Source: Mucilaginibacter oryzae (lineage in GTDB: Bacteria > Bacteroidota > Bacteroidia > Sphingobacteriales > Sphingobacteriaceae). Taken from it: a stretch of DNA of 64,000 nucleotides. The stretch spans positions 1 to 64,000 of the forward strand of contig NZ_QGHA01000017.1 of assembly GCF_003148845.1 (NCBI RefSeq). Reading direction: 5' to 3'. How positions within the stretch are numbered: the stretch's first letter is position 1; the number at the start of each line of letters is the position of its first letter. The notes under the pieces were generated by a model. It had not been told where the DNA came from. It made no database searches and saw nothing but the letters and a program-made list of their open reading frames with translations. The translations under genes were made by a program, and so were the position numbers. Shown one piece after another: positions 33,760 through 43,063 of the stretch.

Positions 33760-34496
33760 TGGTTTTTCGTTGGATGGTGTGCGCGCTGAAATAGCCCAGT
33801 GCGCCGCCGGAAAGATTGGTATCCGGGTTAGCCGGGGCCGCGTTGTTGCCATCGCCGCCGGCACCTGTTGACAGGCTGTACCAGTACTGGTAGATCACCG
33901 GGTCCAGGCAAAGCATTTCTACCGTCAGTTGGTCGCCGCTTTTAAGGTTACGCGCTGGATCGTCGTTGTCATTGCTAAAGCTCAGGCGGTTGTTCACCAG
34001 GTTGCCGTTGGTGAATTCGTCGTCGTCAATAAATACGGTCTCTTCTTTTTTGTTATTGACGTATTGGACGAAACGGTAAAAGTTTTTTGAGATGGCCGGG
34101 TCATGGTACCGGGTAAAAGCGTAAAGGAGAGGGCTGCCGTCTTTGTTATGGCCGTCCCCTCTTTTGACATAAAGGCTGTCAAAACCGACCGGCTGCGGCA
34201 TGGTGCTGCTGGCCGTGAAAGTCTTGCCGTCCACTTGTACGGTCAACTGGTCGGTTTTTCCGGGAGCGCCCGTAAACGCGCTGTTCTGGCAAACGCCGGC
34301 GGAAGTTGGCGAAAGCGTTTGGGTGCTGCCGTCGCCGCTGATGGCCACGGCAGCGCCGCTGATACCGGTAAAGCTATTGTTTTCCGTAAATGGTTTGGTT
34401 TGCGAAAGGCTGACGCGGCAGCCGCCGGGCTCGTTGGTCAGGACCGCTTCGATCACGTATTTAGGGGTATTGTCGGGTAATTTCAGGTCAATGGCT
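33746..34496 (-). pseudogene. DUF4249 outer-surface protein, 5'-truncated
   Basis: About 250 residues of a DUF4249 domain. IDLKLPDNTPKYVIEAVLTN marks the usual beginning right after the lipoprotein cysteine. Further down are CRVSLSQTKPFTENN, AAVAISGDG, and the late NFYRFVQYVNNKK and DGNNAAPANPDTNLSGG segments. The signal peptide and lipobox that should precede IDLKL are absent, and the frame continues into unrelated sequence (TSYQDLTNLVKK). A GTG at 34456 could start a cytoplasmic product, but export would be lost. DUF4249 genes usually sit beside TonB-dependent receptors; none is here. Confidence 0.65.
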
Positions 34497-34586
34497 TTTT
34501 TTCACGAGGTTAGTGAGATCTTGATAAGATGTCAAGGAGTTCCTGTTTTGCTGGTCGGGCGCCAGCAGCTCGATGATGGTTTCCCG

Positions 34587-34853
34587 CTACGCTAATATTC
34601 GCTTTTTTAATAAATGCATGACATAGTGTGTAACTTTCTGGTCACGATGGATATAGTCTGAAAAGCGATCCGTGATCAACTGCCGGAATCTTCCAGGCTC
34701 GCCAATAATATGTTGCCCGTGGTATCCTAACTTCTTCGATAACCGAAGCACCAATGCTTCCCCTGAGTCTTTCAATGCTAAAATAAAAGCTTTCCGAGCA
34801 ACTTCCAGAGGTGTCAGGCATATTACTTTCTTCCTTTTCAGATTAGCTAACAT
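34587..34853 (-). CDS. Small basic protein of unknown function
   Basis: 88 residues, start MLANLKRKKVICLTPLEVAR and end VMHLLKKRILA. Composition is protein-like, basic and largely helical. No motif is recognised. It lies between the broken DUF4249 gene and the intron remnant and may itself be a fragment. Confidence 0.35.
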   Translation of the reverse strand: MLANLKRKKVICLTPLEVARKAFILALKDSGEALVLRLSKKLGYHGQHIIGEPGRFRQLITDRFSDYIHRDQKVTHYVMHLLKKRILA

Positions 34854-34967
34854 GTATGCTTAACAATTCAATCTCACAACTTTCCGACTGATCCCTAATA
34901 TCTATGCTTGACAATCCCCCCATCCGATATTTCTGCTTGATCTAAAAAACATTAATGCTTGCAAATC

Positions 34968-35114
34968 ATGGCGAGTAAAACGAAAAAAGTTGGTTACTGG
35001 CTAACCGTTCTCACCCCCTATTCTAACAACAGCGTTGAAAATGCCTTTTTAAAGAAAGCGGGGTTCGTAAGTTTAAAAGGCATCACAGTCCGGCTGAAAA
35101 CTGTTAATGTTTGA
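34968..35114 (+). CDS. Possible 48-residue small protein next to the intron remnant
   Basis: ATG at 34968 opens MASKTKKVGYWLTVLTPYSN and ends at TGA 35112-35114, just before the group II intron domain V. It may be translation of intron domain IV sequence with no biological meaning. Confidence 0.25.
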   Translation: MASKTKKVGYWLTVLTPYSNNSVENAFLKKAGFVSLKGITVRLKTVNV

Positions 35115-35192
35115 TGAACCGCCGTATGCCGGACGGCACGTACGATGGTAGAGAGGACGGTAAGGGAAATAATCCCTTACTTTTTACTCGAT
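35111..35192 (+). ncRNA. Group II intron 3' end (domains V and VI)
   Basis: GAACCGCCGTATGCC near 35116-35130 and GGCACGTACGATGGT near 35135-35149 form the hairpin typical of Bacteroidetes group II intron domain V. After GAGAGGACG, GTAAGGG (35160-35166) pairs with CCCTTAC (35174-35180), the domain VI hairpin, ending in CTCGAT at 35192. No reverse-transcriptase gene is upstream, so this is a 5'-truncated remnant. Confidence 0.65.
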
Positions 35193-35243
35193 TTAGATAA
35201 CTTTTGTCACCTTTGGGAACTTAACCGGAAAATCCTTTTACAA

Positions 35244-36065
35244 ATGAAATTACCAATATCTGCTATAGTTGTAGGACTTAATGAAGCACATCTACTTCGG
35301 GAGTCTCTTCCAAAACTCGCCTTTTGCGATGAGCTATTATATTTCGATTTAGGATCAAAAGACGATTCAATAAAACTCGCCACGGGTTTAGGGGCAACCG
35401 TTATAAAGCATGATAAGGTAGATAGTTGTGAGTGGATTCACGCAGAATATGCAACCAAAACTAAGCACGAGTGGGTACTAATATCTGACCCGGATGAAAT
35501 GTTCCCTGATGAATTAATAACGGAAATTACCTTGCTTTTTGAAAATGGCACATTAAACGAAAGCATAGGCGCAGTCTGGGCACCATGGGTTTTTTACTTT
35601 AAAAATCATCGCCTTTTCGGAACTCATTGGGGTGGAGTGAGTCGCCGAATAATATTGGCACATAATAAACGGTTTGAATTTAAAGCCTTAGTACATGCCG
35701 GTAGAAAGCTGATTGGCGGCTTTAATGAATATAATATCGAGTACACCGGCAATAACTTTATTGCTCATAAATGGATGCAGAGTTACGGAAAGTTGATTGA
35801 AAAACACCGTCGATACCTCCGAAATGAAGGTGAGGCCCGGTACAAAACAGGCAGAAGATCATCAGCTAAAAGTGTAATGAAGGAGGCGTATCGCGCGTTT
35901 AAGTATAGTTATTGGTCGAGGCGAGGTTATAAGGACGGAATAACCGGGTTGTTTCTTTCTGCATTTTGGGTTTGGTATGAATGCTCAGCCCAAATTGAAA
36001 ACATACGATACCAAAGAAAAATCGAAAAAAAAAAGCATAAAACTGCTAAAGCAAGCTTTAATTGA
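35244..36065 (+). CDS. Family 2 glycosyltransferase (WaaE/KdtX-like)
   Basis: 273 residues, start MKLPISAIVVGLNEAHLLRE chosen as the GT2 beginning; the frame is open 33 codons upstream into intron sequence. The nucleotide-sugar fold shows ELLYFDLGSKDDSIKLATGL and the DPDEMFPDELI metal site (DxD). The C-terminal part is basic (KHRRYLRNEGEARYKTGRRS) with a possible membrane-contact helix near GLFLSAFWVWYE. It adds a sugar to lipopolysaccharide or another surface polymer. The intron end sits 50 bp before the start. Confidence 0.8.
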   Translation: MKLPISAIVVGLNEAHLLRESLPKLAFCDELLYFDLGSKDDSIKLATGLGATVIKHDKVDSCEWIHAEYATKTKHEWVLISDPDEMFPDELITEITLLFENGTLNESIGAVWAPWVFYFKNHRLFGTHWGGVSRRIILAHNKRFEFKALVHAGRKLIGGFNEYNIEYTGNNFIAHKWMQSYGKLIEKHRRYLRNEGEARYKTGRRSSAKSVMKEAYRAFKYSYWSRRGYKDGITGLFLSAFWVWYECSAQIENIRYQRKIEKKKHKTAKASFN

Positions 36066-36219
36066 TATCGCTTCAGGTACGATCACTAAAATGCCGCAGG
36101 ATGCCCCTTTCACGACGTTTGAGTCATCAACTGATATAAAAGATAAGCCGGACTTACTCATGCTTGCTGAGAAGTGCGTGTAAATATTTAAATTGCGTTA
36201 TTATTAAATCGTAACCTCT

Positions 36220-36408
36220 ATGAGCTACTTATCAACTTTAACCCAAGCGATTTTTAGAAGAATCATTGGCCCCTCGAAAGATAAGAGCAATATTGAAGTA
36301 GATACGCCCTTAGCTAAGAGAAAACGACGACGAAGTGAACGTAAAAACGAGGTGAAGCAATCCCTTGATTATTGGGATAAAAAGCATGAGAATTACAAGT
36401 CTTTCTGA
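36220..36408 (+). CDS. Possible small basic protein
   Basis: 62 residues, MSYLSTLTQAIFRRIIGPSK at the start, then a highly charged middle (LAKRKRRRSERKNEVKQ). The start follows an AT-rich leader. No family recognised. The sequence from 36409 to 36828 shows nothing convincing except AT-rich DNA before the transposase. Confidence 0.35.
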   Translation: MSYLSTLTQAIFRRIIGPSKDKSNIEVDTPLAKRKRRRSERKNEVKQSLDYWDKKHENYKSF

Positions 36409-36828
36409 TAGAAGTATTTAAGTTTCTTGTTCGAGTACCCGGTAAAAGGGCGTTTTAAGCAATTTAAACTGCTTTTGCTTAATTTAAATACTTTCAGCGG
36501 CATCAATGCCTCTGCCTATGGCCTCAAGAAGCTCTGGTGTATTTTTTTCCCTAAGTCCTTTTCTCAAACCCCTTTGACGGGTTCTATCCGGCAATTGCCT
36601 GAATTTGATGTTAGAACGTACGAGAGGCAGGCAGGGTAGATAATTTCATACAGGGCGCTATAATGATATCATTTGATGGACAGGGCGGCATAAAAGCCAT
36701 TTGTAAACGGCTCATTGGTGCTGAATATCGACCTGCAAAAGCTTAAAATATAAGTGCCCTTGATGTTGTGCGGAAAATCAGGATATTTGGTTTCCAGATT
36801 TGTGACATTTGGTTTTTACGATTTTATA

Positions 36829-38406
36829 ATGTCTGCTGTTTCTATAAAAAAGAACGTTATGCGTCGCCATCAAATTCAACAAGTTACAATGAATCGGTTA
36901 AGGTTAGAGTTCATCAGGGGAAATTACTGTTCACACCGCTTAGCGAAAGAACTCAAGCTTTCTACGATCACGACCTGGCGTTACCAGAAAGAGTTCGAAC
37001 GTATCCAAGAGCATTATCCGGAGAAGCTGAAGGATATGGATTTTTATATGCCGGAGCCGCCAAGGCCGCATCGCGCCACACCCTTGTATGTGGAATTGAT
37101 GCAGGTGCTCCCCGGTCTGATCCGCGCTGAGAAGCCAGGTACCAAAGCCAAACCGGTCTGGGAGAAATATCATGCCTTGTATCCCAATGGCTATAGCTAT
37201 TTCCCCTTTAAAGATTTCTACTATAAATGGCTGGCTGAAAATCCCGGTTTTGAACGGCCCCAACTCATAAGTCATATACCTGATGCGGATCTGAAAGTGT
37301 TAAGTAAGTGGCGGCATGGCAATGACCACAGGCGCTGGCAGATCGCGACCACCTTACATGCAGCCTTGGCTGGCGCTAATGTGACGCAGATCATGGGAAA
37401 GGCCGACTGCGAACGTAAATCGGCCAATGACTGGTTGAATACTTACCGCACAAAAGGCTTAAAGGGTTTTGACTTAGCACCGCGAAAAACCAATGCCGGT
37501 GTCGTCAAGCGCATCTCGGAACGCAAAGAAAACCTGGTCAAACTCCTGCACGAAACCCCCAAATTGTACGGCATCAACCGAACCAGTTGGACGATCCTGG
37601 CACTTACCGAAGTGTACAACCGCATCTATCCGGTTAAGGTCAGCTATATGCAGCTATCGCATTCCTTAAAAGCCCTGGGCTACAGCTACAAAAAATCCCG
37701 CGATATGCTCACCAGCCAGGACCCCAAATTCCGCGAAAAAATCAATCATATCCAGCAAATCCTGCAGCACCTCGGTCCTAAAGAAAAATTCTTCTCCATA
37801 GACGAATATGGCCCGGTCGGTATCCGCATCAAAGGCGGCCGCACCCTCAAACGCGCCGACGCCTCACCCGACATCATCCCGGAAAAACAAAAAAACAAAG
37901 GCTATATCATCTGCACCGCCGCATTAGAATTGTCGACTAATCAGATTACACATTTCTACTCACTGAAGAAAAATACCTTCGAAATGATCAAACTGCTGGA
38001 TGTTCTGATTGCGCAGTACGCCGACCAGGAAAGACTATACCTCTGTTGGGACGCCGTCAGTTGGCATAATTCCAAGATTTTGAAAACCTATATCGAAGAC
38101 CACAACAAAGCAAAAACGCCCGAGATCAAAGTCGCCCCGTTACCCTCCTGCACCCAGTTCCTTAACGTCATCGAATCGGTTTTCTGCGGCCTCGCAAAAG
38201 CAGTCATCCATAACAGCGACTATGCCAGCACCGACGCCTGCAAAACCGCCATCGACCTCCACTTTGCCACCCGCAACCAGCACTTCCGGGACAACCCCCA
38301 ACAAGCCGGCCGCAAAATATGGGGCAAAGAACTCGTCAAAGCGCATTTCAGCGAAACCCACCATACCCGCAACCGCAACGGAATGAGTGGCGCGAGACCA
38401 ATCTGA
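36829..38406 (+). mobile_element. IS630-like transposase
   Basis: 525 residues from ATG 36829. N-terminal HTH (RLAKELKLSTITTWRYQKEF) is followed by a middle domain and the IS630-type DDE core: FSIDEYGPVG near residue 325, LYLCWDAVSWH near 405, and FLNVIESVF near 445. The two acidic residues and the late glutamate are all present, so the enzyme may be active. The N-terminal half is longer than in classical IS630 enzymes. Terminal inverted repeats could not be identified with confidence on either side. The right neighbour is mobile-element debris. Confidence 0.75.
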
Positions 38407-38409
38407 GAA

Positions 38410-38466
38410 TTACTTTTTAATCACCAAGTGCGCGAGCGCTGGATCACTCAATACACGCTCCATCTC
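38410..38466 (-). pseudogene. C-terminal remnant of a second MobC/TraG gene
   Basis: Read on the minus strand this gives ERVLSDPALAHLVIKK and a stop, matching ERLLEDPAKAHLVISK at the end of the intact MobC gene (9184-11169). Only the last ~18 codons remain, cut by whatever placed the IS630-like element here. Confidence 0.7.
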
Positions 38467-38471
38467 CGTAC

Positions 38472-38711
38472 CGGGATATCATTGACGATCTGGTCAACCA
38501 GCAGCATATCAGCCGCATTTCGAAGCGCGATCTTGCCGGCTATGGTTTCAACTTCAAATAGGGCACTGGCGCTCATGACGATCCTGAATTGGACCACTAT
38601 CGCTTTTGCTATGAATGGGATTATCGTTACGATGAACCTGAGCAGGTCGAATTCTTTCTGCGCAAGGATGAGATTCGCTGTTTAGATGGCAGTCGATATC
38701 AAGTGTATTAG
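38472..38711 (+). pseudogene. Decayed gene related to the zinc-finger protein of 25759
   Basis: An 80-codon frame interrupted by TAG at 38559-38561. The text HISRISKRDLAGYGFNFK, then HDDPELDHYRFCYEWDYRYD and a final YQVY resembles the C-terminal domain of the 25759 protein (SDFHRFGINLKYYT, then HQDDYYETLFKMCFDYGYHI). The match is weaker than that of the fragment at 33679. The N-terminal zinc ribbon is missing. 38712-38918 shows only short frames. Confidence 0.45.
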
Positions 38712-38918
38712 TTTTCGATTTATGTTTTTTTATTACACTACGCCTCAAGGCCGCGTGTATATTGAAGAACAGAGCGGCGAAATATGCTGTTAACCTGAAA
38801 CACCCGAAGACAACCAAAAAGGATAAACATGAACTACGCACCGGCGAAAAAGATCGCACGCATCGAAAAAGCAATGAACAAGACACCCGTCAGGCGCCGC
38901 ACTATTTATCAAATGGCG

Positions 38919-39728
38919 TCAATCGCAGCATGTTCCTTCGAATTTGGTTGGAGGTAGCCATCCGGTGCTTAACAATTGCCTCAATTTACGGAGCGGCTTT
39001 AAAATCAGCATGAGCGGGGGCAGTCTAATTTCGCTATCACGCAGAGCTTTCAAATCAAACTTCCATGACTTTAGCGTGTTTTTAAAGCTGCCGTGGCTTA
39101 CTCCGCCGGCAAGCATATAGACCAGTGCCTTATCAAGATGGAAGCGGCTGGCCCCGTGCGCATATAAAAACCGCAGCATCAGCTCACAATCGGTTGCGGA
39201 ACTATATCCGTGGCTGCAATTGAAAGTGGGATGTGGGGGTATAAATCCCCGATTGAGGGAATTTTTGCTACAAGGCTCGGACACGCGCCTGCGGTTAACC
39301 GGGCCTCGCAAGCTTATAAAATACAGGCTGCGGTAAATAATCTCGATATTTTGCAGTTCGAAAGCACGGAACACTTCTGTTATTACCTCGCTGTCGGTCA
39401 GCCTGTCATCTGCTTTCAGTGCCCCGATAATATCTCCGGTAGCCAGCCTGATCCCTTTATTCATGGCATCATATATGCATCTGTCCTTTTCAGATATCAA
39501 AATCAAGATATTGTTTCTCTATGAGTTGATCAACTGCAGCGTAAGGCTTCTTGAACCGCAGTCGAAGATGATGTATTCTATATCAGGATGGCTTTGTGCA
39601 ACAACAGATTCAATACAATTACAGATAGTAACCTGTGCTTTGCAAACAACGGTTATGAGTGAACTTTTTAAAATAACGACTTTAAAAACATCTGATATTA
39701 TGGCCGCATAAATATGTATTTTTGGCAT
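38919..39728 (-). pseudogene. Decayed family 2 glycosyltransferase
   Basis: Two pieces in different frames. The first (39519-39728) reads CIESVVAQSHPDIEYIIFDC where a working enzyme has the IDGGSTDGT motif; here the motif is altered and a stop follows. The second (38919-39506) continues with KDRCIYDAMNKGIRLATGDI and GALKADDRLTD, where the usual NADD has become KADD. Together they cover a WcaA-like GT2 of about 270 residues with frameshifts and motif damage. Confidence 0.75.
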
Positions 39729-39775
39729 TACGGCCTAATAAAGCGAAAACACAAAAAGGAATTTAAGAGCCATCC

Positions 39776-40561
39776 ATGCGTAATTATATATTTATTTACC
39801 TTGCAATACTACTTTTTATAAGCCTAACCTCTTGTTCTAAGAAACAGTATCAAAACCTTTTCCAGCAAGAGGTACAAGCCGGGGGGGCGGCCGGAAACGT
39901 ACAACCTTCTCTGCAGGATTATCGCATCAGACCGCAGGATATTCTGCAAATAAGAAACCTGCAAAATATAAAGTATATCGTTGATGTGACACCGTCCGAC
40001 AAAACCGCTACGGTAGGCGGGGGAGGCAATGCAGGCTCCGGTGAGACTTTTCAGGTTGAAAATGACAGTACGGTTACCTTACCAGTGATCGGCCATGTCA
40101 AAGTTGGCGGGCTCACGCGGCCGGAAGCGGCGAGGCAAATAGAAGATCTTTACCGTAAACACCTTTTAAAGGACCCGATCATTGAAGTGAAGATCATCAA
40201 TTTAAAGGTTACCGTCCTCGGTGAGATCATGCAGCAGGGCAATTATGCGTTAACGAAAGACAGAACAACATTGGTTGAAATGATCGGCCAGGCTGGGGGA
40301 TTGACGGAAAAGGCAAATGAAACGAATGTGAAGATCATCCGCGGCGATCAGCTTAATCCGGAAGTGACGATCATCAATTTAAGCGATATCCGCTCCGTGA
40401 ATGATCCGCGAACTGTTCTTCAAAACGGTGATATCATCTATATTGCCCAGAACAAACGGGCGATCCGCAACGAAAAACTTCAAAACCTTTCGGGTATCAC
40501 TCAGCCCGTGTTATTGCTTCTCAACACCGCATTGGTTATTTTTACGCTTTCGCACCGCTAA
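39776..40561 (+). CDS. Wza/BexD-like polysaccharide export lipoprotein
   Basis: 261 residues. Lipoprotein signal MRNYIFIYLAILLFISLTSC with the lipid-modified cysteine at residue 20. The Poly_export domain (YRIRPQDILQIRNLQNIKYI, VTLPVIGHVKVGGLTRPEAA) covers about 45-140. An SLBB repeat (VTVLGEIMQQGNYALTKDRT, LVEMIGQAGGLTEKA) follows, and a C-terminal hydrophobic segment (ITQPVLLLLNTALVIFTL) may anchor it. It forms the outer-membrane part of a capsule or exopolysaccharide exporter. No Wzc partner is adjacent; the neighbouring genes are broken, so this looks like a remnant of a larger locus. Confidence 0.85.
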   Translation: MRNYIFIYLAILLFISLTSCSKKQYQNLFQQEVQAGGAAGNVQPSLQDYRIRPQDILQIRNLQNIKYIVDVTPSDKTATVGGGGNAGSGETFQVENDSTVTLPVIGHVKVGGLTRPEAARQIEDLYRKHLLKDPIIEVKIINLKVTVLGEIMQQGNYALTKDRTTLVEMIGQAGGLTEKANETNVKIIRGDQLNPEVTIINLSDIRSVNDPRTVLQNGDIIYIAQNKRAIRNEKLQNLSGITQPVLLLLNTALVIFTLSHR

Positions 40562-40745
40562 TGGCCTGTTCCCTTTTCCCAACCTGGGTACAATCGGATT
40601 AGTATTTTTGCTCAGTGGGCTCGGAAATACGATGCTGATGCTGCTGATTTCCGTTGTTTTCCTGTTGGCCAACTATGCGATCACCCTGATACTGCGTTAC
40701 CGGCAGCCGGGCTATCCGGCATATTTAAAGAAACACAAAGTATAA
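40557..40745 (+). pseudogene. Membrane-protein C-terminal fragment
   Basis: Reads NGLFPFPNLGTIGLVFLLSG, then a second hydrophobic stretch (MLMLLISVVFLLANYAITLI) and a basic tail YLKKHKV. It has no independent start and overlaps the end of the export gene, so it is probably the tail of a lost gene. Confidence 0.35.
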
Positions 40746-41090
40746 AAGCAGGTATCAGCCAACAGCGCTGCCAGGTAATAACCTAAACAGGAGCCGAGCG
40801 CATTAACGCCCCGGGCCTCCAGGAAGACACTTTCCCGACAGAACGCGCAGCCTGCCGGTGATAGCCATATGTACCGACCCGAGGCAGGGCCCTATTACCG
40901 ATAACCTTAAAGCCCGGCCGGCCGATTTATGACCAGGCAATCAATCATGTTATCCCCGGATTTAAAAGACAAAATATAATGACTCCGCACACTGGAGGCT
41001 TACCCTGGCTGGAACGCCTTCCGATAACGTCGTCGCTATTAATCGTTTTTTGAATCGTCGGTTTAATCCTGGCTTTATAGCGAGGTTTTG
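40746..41090. other. Noncoding gap, nothing recognised
   Basis: No plausible gene, RNA or strong hairpin is seen. The sequence is moderately GC-rich in its first half. Confidence 0.5.
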
Positions 41091-41753
41091 TCAACCATAT
41101 TCCCTGATCTTACTGATCAGCGCTTCAAGCACCTGGATAGCGATTTGTTTATCAGTACCTTCCATTTTGTAGGTGCTGCTGCGTGCGCTTTTCCAGGAGA
41201 AATCCAGGAATCGCTCGGTGGAAAGAAAAGGGACGATACTTTTGAGCACCTGGCTGAAAGACCGGCTGATGACCAGCTTGATATCGTCAGCTGCCTTTAA
41301 AATGATTGCGATCTGGTCGACACTCAGCCGACAAAGCACCTTGTATAAAAGTTGGGGCTGCTCTGCCGGTGTTTCAGCACGCGGGTACCGGTAACGTTGT
41401 TGCAGGTTTTGACTGAATTCTTTCAACTGATCCAACAGTAGCCGGGCGGTGTCCCGTAACAGACCTTTTTCCGGATATTGCGCCAGGTTGATTTGCATTT
41501 GCTGCAGCAGCAGTTGGATCGCCTGGTCATGCTGCCCGGCGACAACTTTGATCTTCTCGCTGGAGTAAAGAGAGAAGGCCTGGTTTTTAAGCGCGGTACT
41601 GATCCGGCTGAGCTCTCCGGGCAACCGTTCCCTGATCTCGGACAGCGTTTCCGGTGTTAAAGCTTCAATACGGTTTTTATCAGGGTTGAGGGTAACTTCG
41701 GCCAGCTCATCGAGCCAGCCGAACGGATATCCGAAGGCTATTTCCTTGCGCAT
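41091..41753 (-). CDS. Conserved-looking helical protein of unknown function
   Basis: 220 residues, largely helical (LLYKVLCRLSVDQIAIILKA, FSQVLKSIVPFLST). It ends DKQIAIQVLEALISKIREYG, which looks like a DNA-binding or regulatory tail. No motif recognised. An upstream 47-codon frame (41707-41850) overlaps the start in another frame and could be its true beginning if a frameshift has occurred near 41753. It is isolated, facing away from the LuxR-type gene. Confidence 0.5.
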   Translation of the reverse strand: MRKEIAFGYPFGWLDELAEVTLNPDKNRIEALTPETLSEIRERLPGELSRISTALKNQAFSLYSSEKIKVVAGQHDQAIQLLLQQMQINLAQYPEKGLLRDTARLLLDQLKEFSQNLQQRYRYPRAETPAEQPQLLYKVLCRLSVDQIAIILKAADDIKLVISRSFSQVLKSIVPFLSTERFLDFSWKSARSSTYKMEGTDKQIAIQVLEALISKIREYG

Positions 41754-41850
41754 AGTACTCCTCCGCTCGTAAAAAATCGTTCTCCTGTTGAATACTCAGC
41801 AGCCGGTTGCAAATAATTTCCTGCAGTTTTCGGGCTTTCAGGCTCAGCAT
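41707..41850 (-). CDS. Small upstream frame overlapping the 41091 gene
   Basis: 47 residues, MLSLKARKLQEIICNRLLSI and then QQENDFLRAEEYYAQG. The strong helical character continues the style of the downstream protein, so it may be the N-terminus separated by a frameshift, or a coupled leader peptide (4-to-46-nt overlap). Confidence 0.35.
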   Translation of the reverse strand: MLSLKARKLQEIICNRLLSIQQENDFLRAEEYYAQGNSLRISVRLAR

Positions 41851-42099
41851 GACACTGCTGGTACAACCCGGTATTTAAGTGTTTTAACATAATTCGGGTA
41901 TTTTAATGTATGCCCCTGCCAAGCCTGTTAACTGGCAAAAACTATCACATTGACTGGGGTAAGTAACTTCTTTTCCATAGGCCTTTCGGTTTGGCAGACA
42001 AGCAAAAGTAAGCGGGATTTGATTAGCGTAGAATACCGAATTAGTGTAAATGTGCTACTAAAAAAGTGGTAATTTGGAACAAAAAAAATGCGATGTGTA

Positions 42100-43026
42100 T
42101 CATGTATGATACATTTGTAGTTTATGCAGCAAGGCTTGCCTGTTTTTTACACGCGTTTTTCTAAAAGTATTGTAGAGGTGCTTTTTGACGGTTTCCTCAG
42201 AGATGAACAAGGTCTCGGCAATTTCCCGGTTACTCATTCCGCTTCTCAGGTATTGAATGATTTCAACTTCCGTTTTGGTCAGGCCGTACAGGCGGGCATT
42301 ATCTTCCAGCGCCTGCGGCGTAATCGTCGTCCGTGCCAGGCTCAACAGCCGGCGATATTCGTCCCTGGCGTTTTTAATGGAATGCCAGATAAATAAAAAG
42401 CTGATCGCTATGATGCCGGTATTCGTAAAAAGTACTTCCACAACCTGGCTTTCTTCCACAATGCCGAAAAAAGTCAGGGCTGCCCAGGGGCTGATGGCCA
42501 AATACATCAGGATTTCTTCGAGATATTGCCTGGCATCCCTGTTCTGCTTATGCTTTTTTCGTATGGCCCGGAACATCACCCAAAGCAGTACGAGCGCGTA
42601 AAGGAAGGGAGCGATCATGCCATATTTTATACTGGCATCCAGGTTGCCGTAAATGGCGTAAACGATGATGAAAAAGATGATATAGGGCGTTATCAAAAAC
42701 AGCGGTACACCGAAAAGCGCATGCCATCGCAATAGCTGAAGATCGAAAGCCCGATAAAAATAGAAAGGGAAGTAAGACGCCATGAGGAAGCCGCTGCCAT
42801 AAGCGGTCATTTCCTGCAACTGTATGCTCAGGCGGAGATTTGGGTCGGGAAACAACCCGCCGGTAATGTTATAAAGCAGGAGCAGCACCAGCAGCACCAG
42901 GTATAGTAGCCTGTTTTTATCCTCGGGCCTGAACAGATAGTAGAAAAACTGGAATATCAGCATTCCCGTTTCCATAAGAACGAAAATAAAGGTTACAATA
43001 TGGATCTGTGTGCCAAAAACCAGCAT
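42100..43026 (-). CDS. Membrane-bound LuxR-family regulator
   Basis: 308 residues. Seven predicted membrane segments fill residues 8-225 (IVTFIFVLMETGMLIFQFFY; LYLVLLVLLLLYNITGG; PLFLITPYIIFFIIVYAIYG and others). The C-terminus is a LuxR HTH (LTKTEVEIIQYLRSGMSNRE, IAETLFISEETVKKHLYN). This is a one-component sensor in which a signal in the membrane would control DNA binding. Target unknown. Confidence 0.85.
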   Translation of the reverse strand: MLVFGTQIHIVTFIFVLMETGMLIFQFFYYLFRPEDKNRLLYLVLLVLLLLYNITGGLFPDPNLRLSIQLQEMTAYGSGFLMASYFPFYFYRAFDLQLLRWHALFGVPLFLITPYIIFFIIVYAIYGNLDASIKYGMIAPFLYALVLLWVMFRAIRKKHKQNRDARQYLEEILMYLAISPWAALTFFGIVEESQVVEVLFTNTGIIAISFLFIWHSIKNARDEYRRLLSLARTTITPQALEDNARLYGLTKTEVEIIQYLRSGMSNREIAETLFISEETVKKHLYNTFRKTRVKNRQALLHKLQMYHT

Positions 43027-43063
43027 GGACGTAGAGGTATGGTAGGTATTTAATGTATAGGGC

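Noticed and set aside
35977..36183. 68-residue frame overlapping the end of the glycosyltransferase
   Set aside because: It starts inside the intact gene. Its tail reads protein-like, but there is no separate start and no recognised family.
36754..38406. Terminal inverted repeats and target duplication of the IS630-like element
   Set aside because: No convincing matching ends were found when comparing 36700-36830 with 38400-38470.
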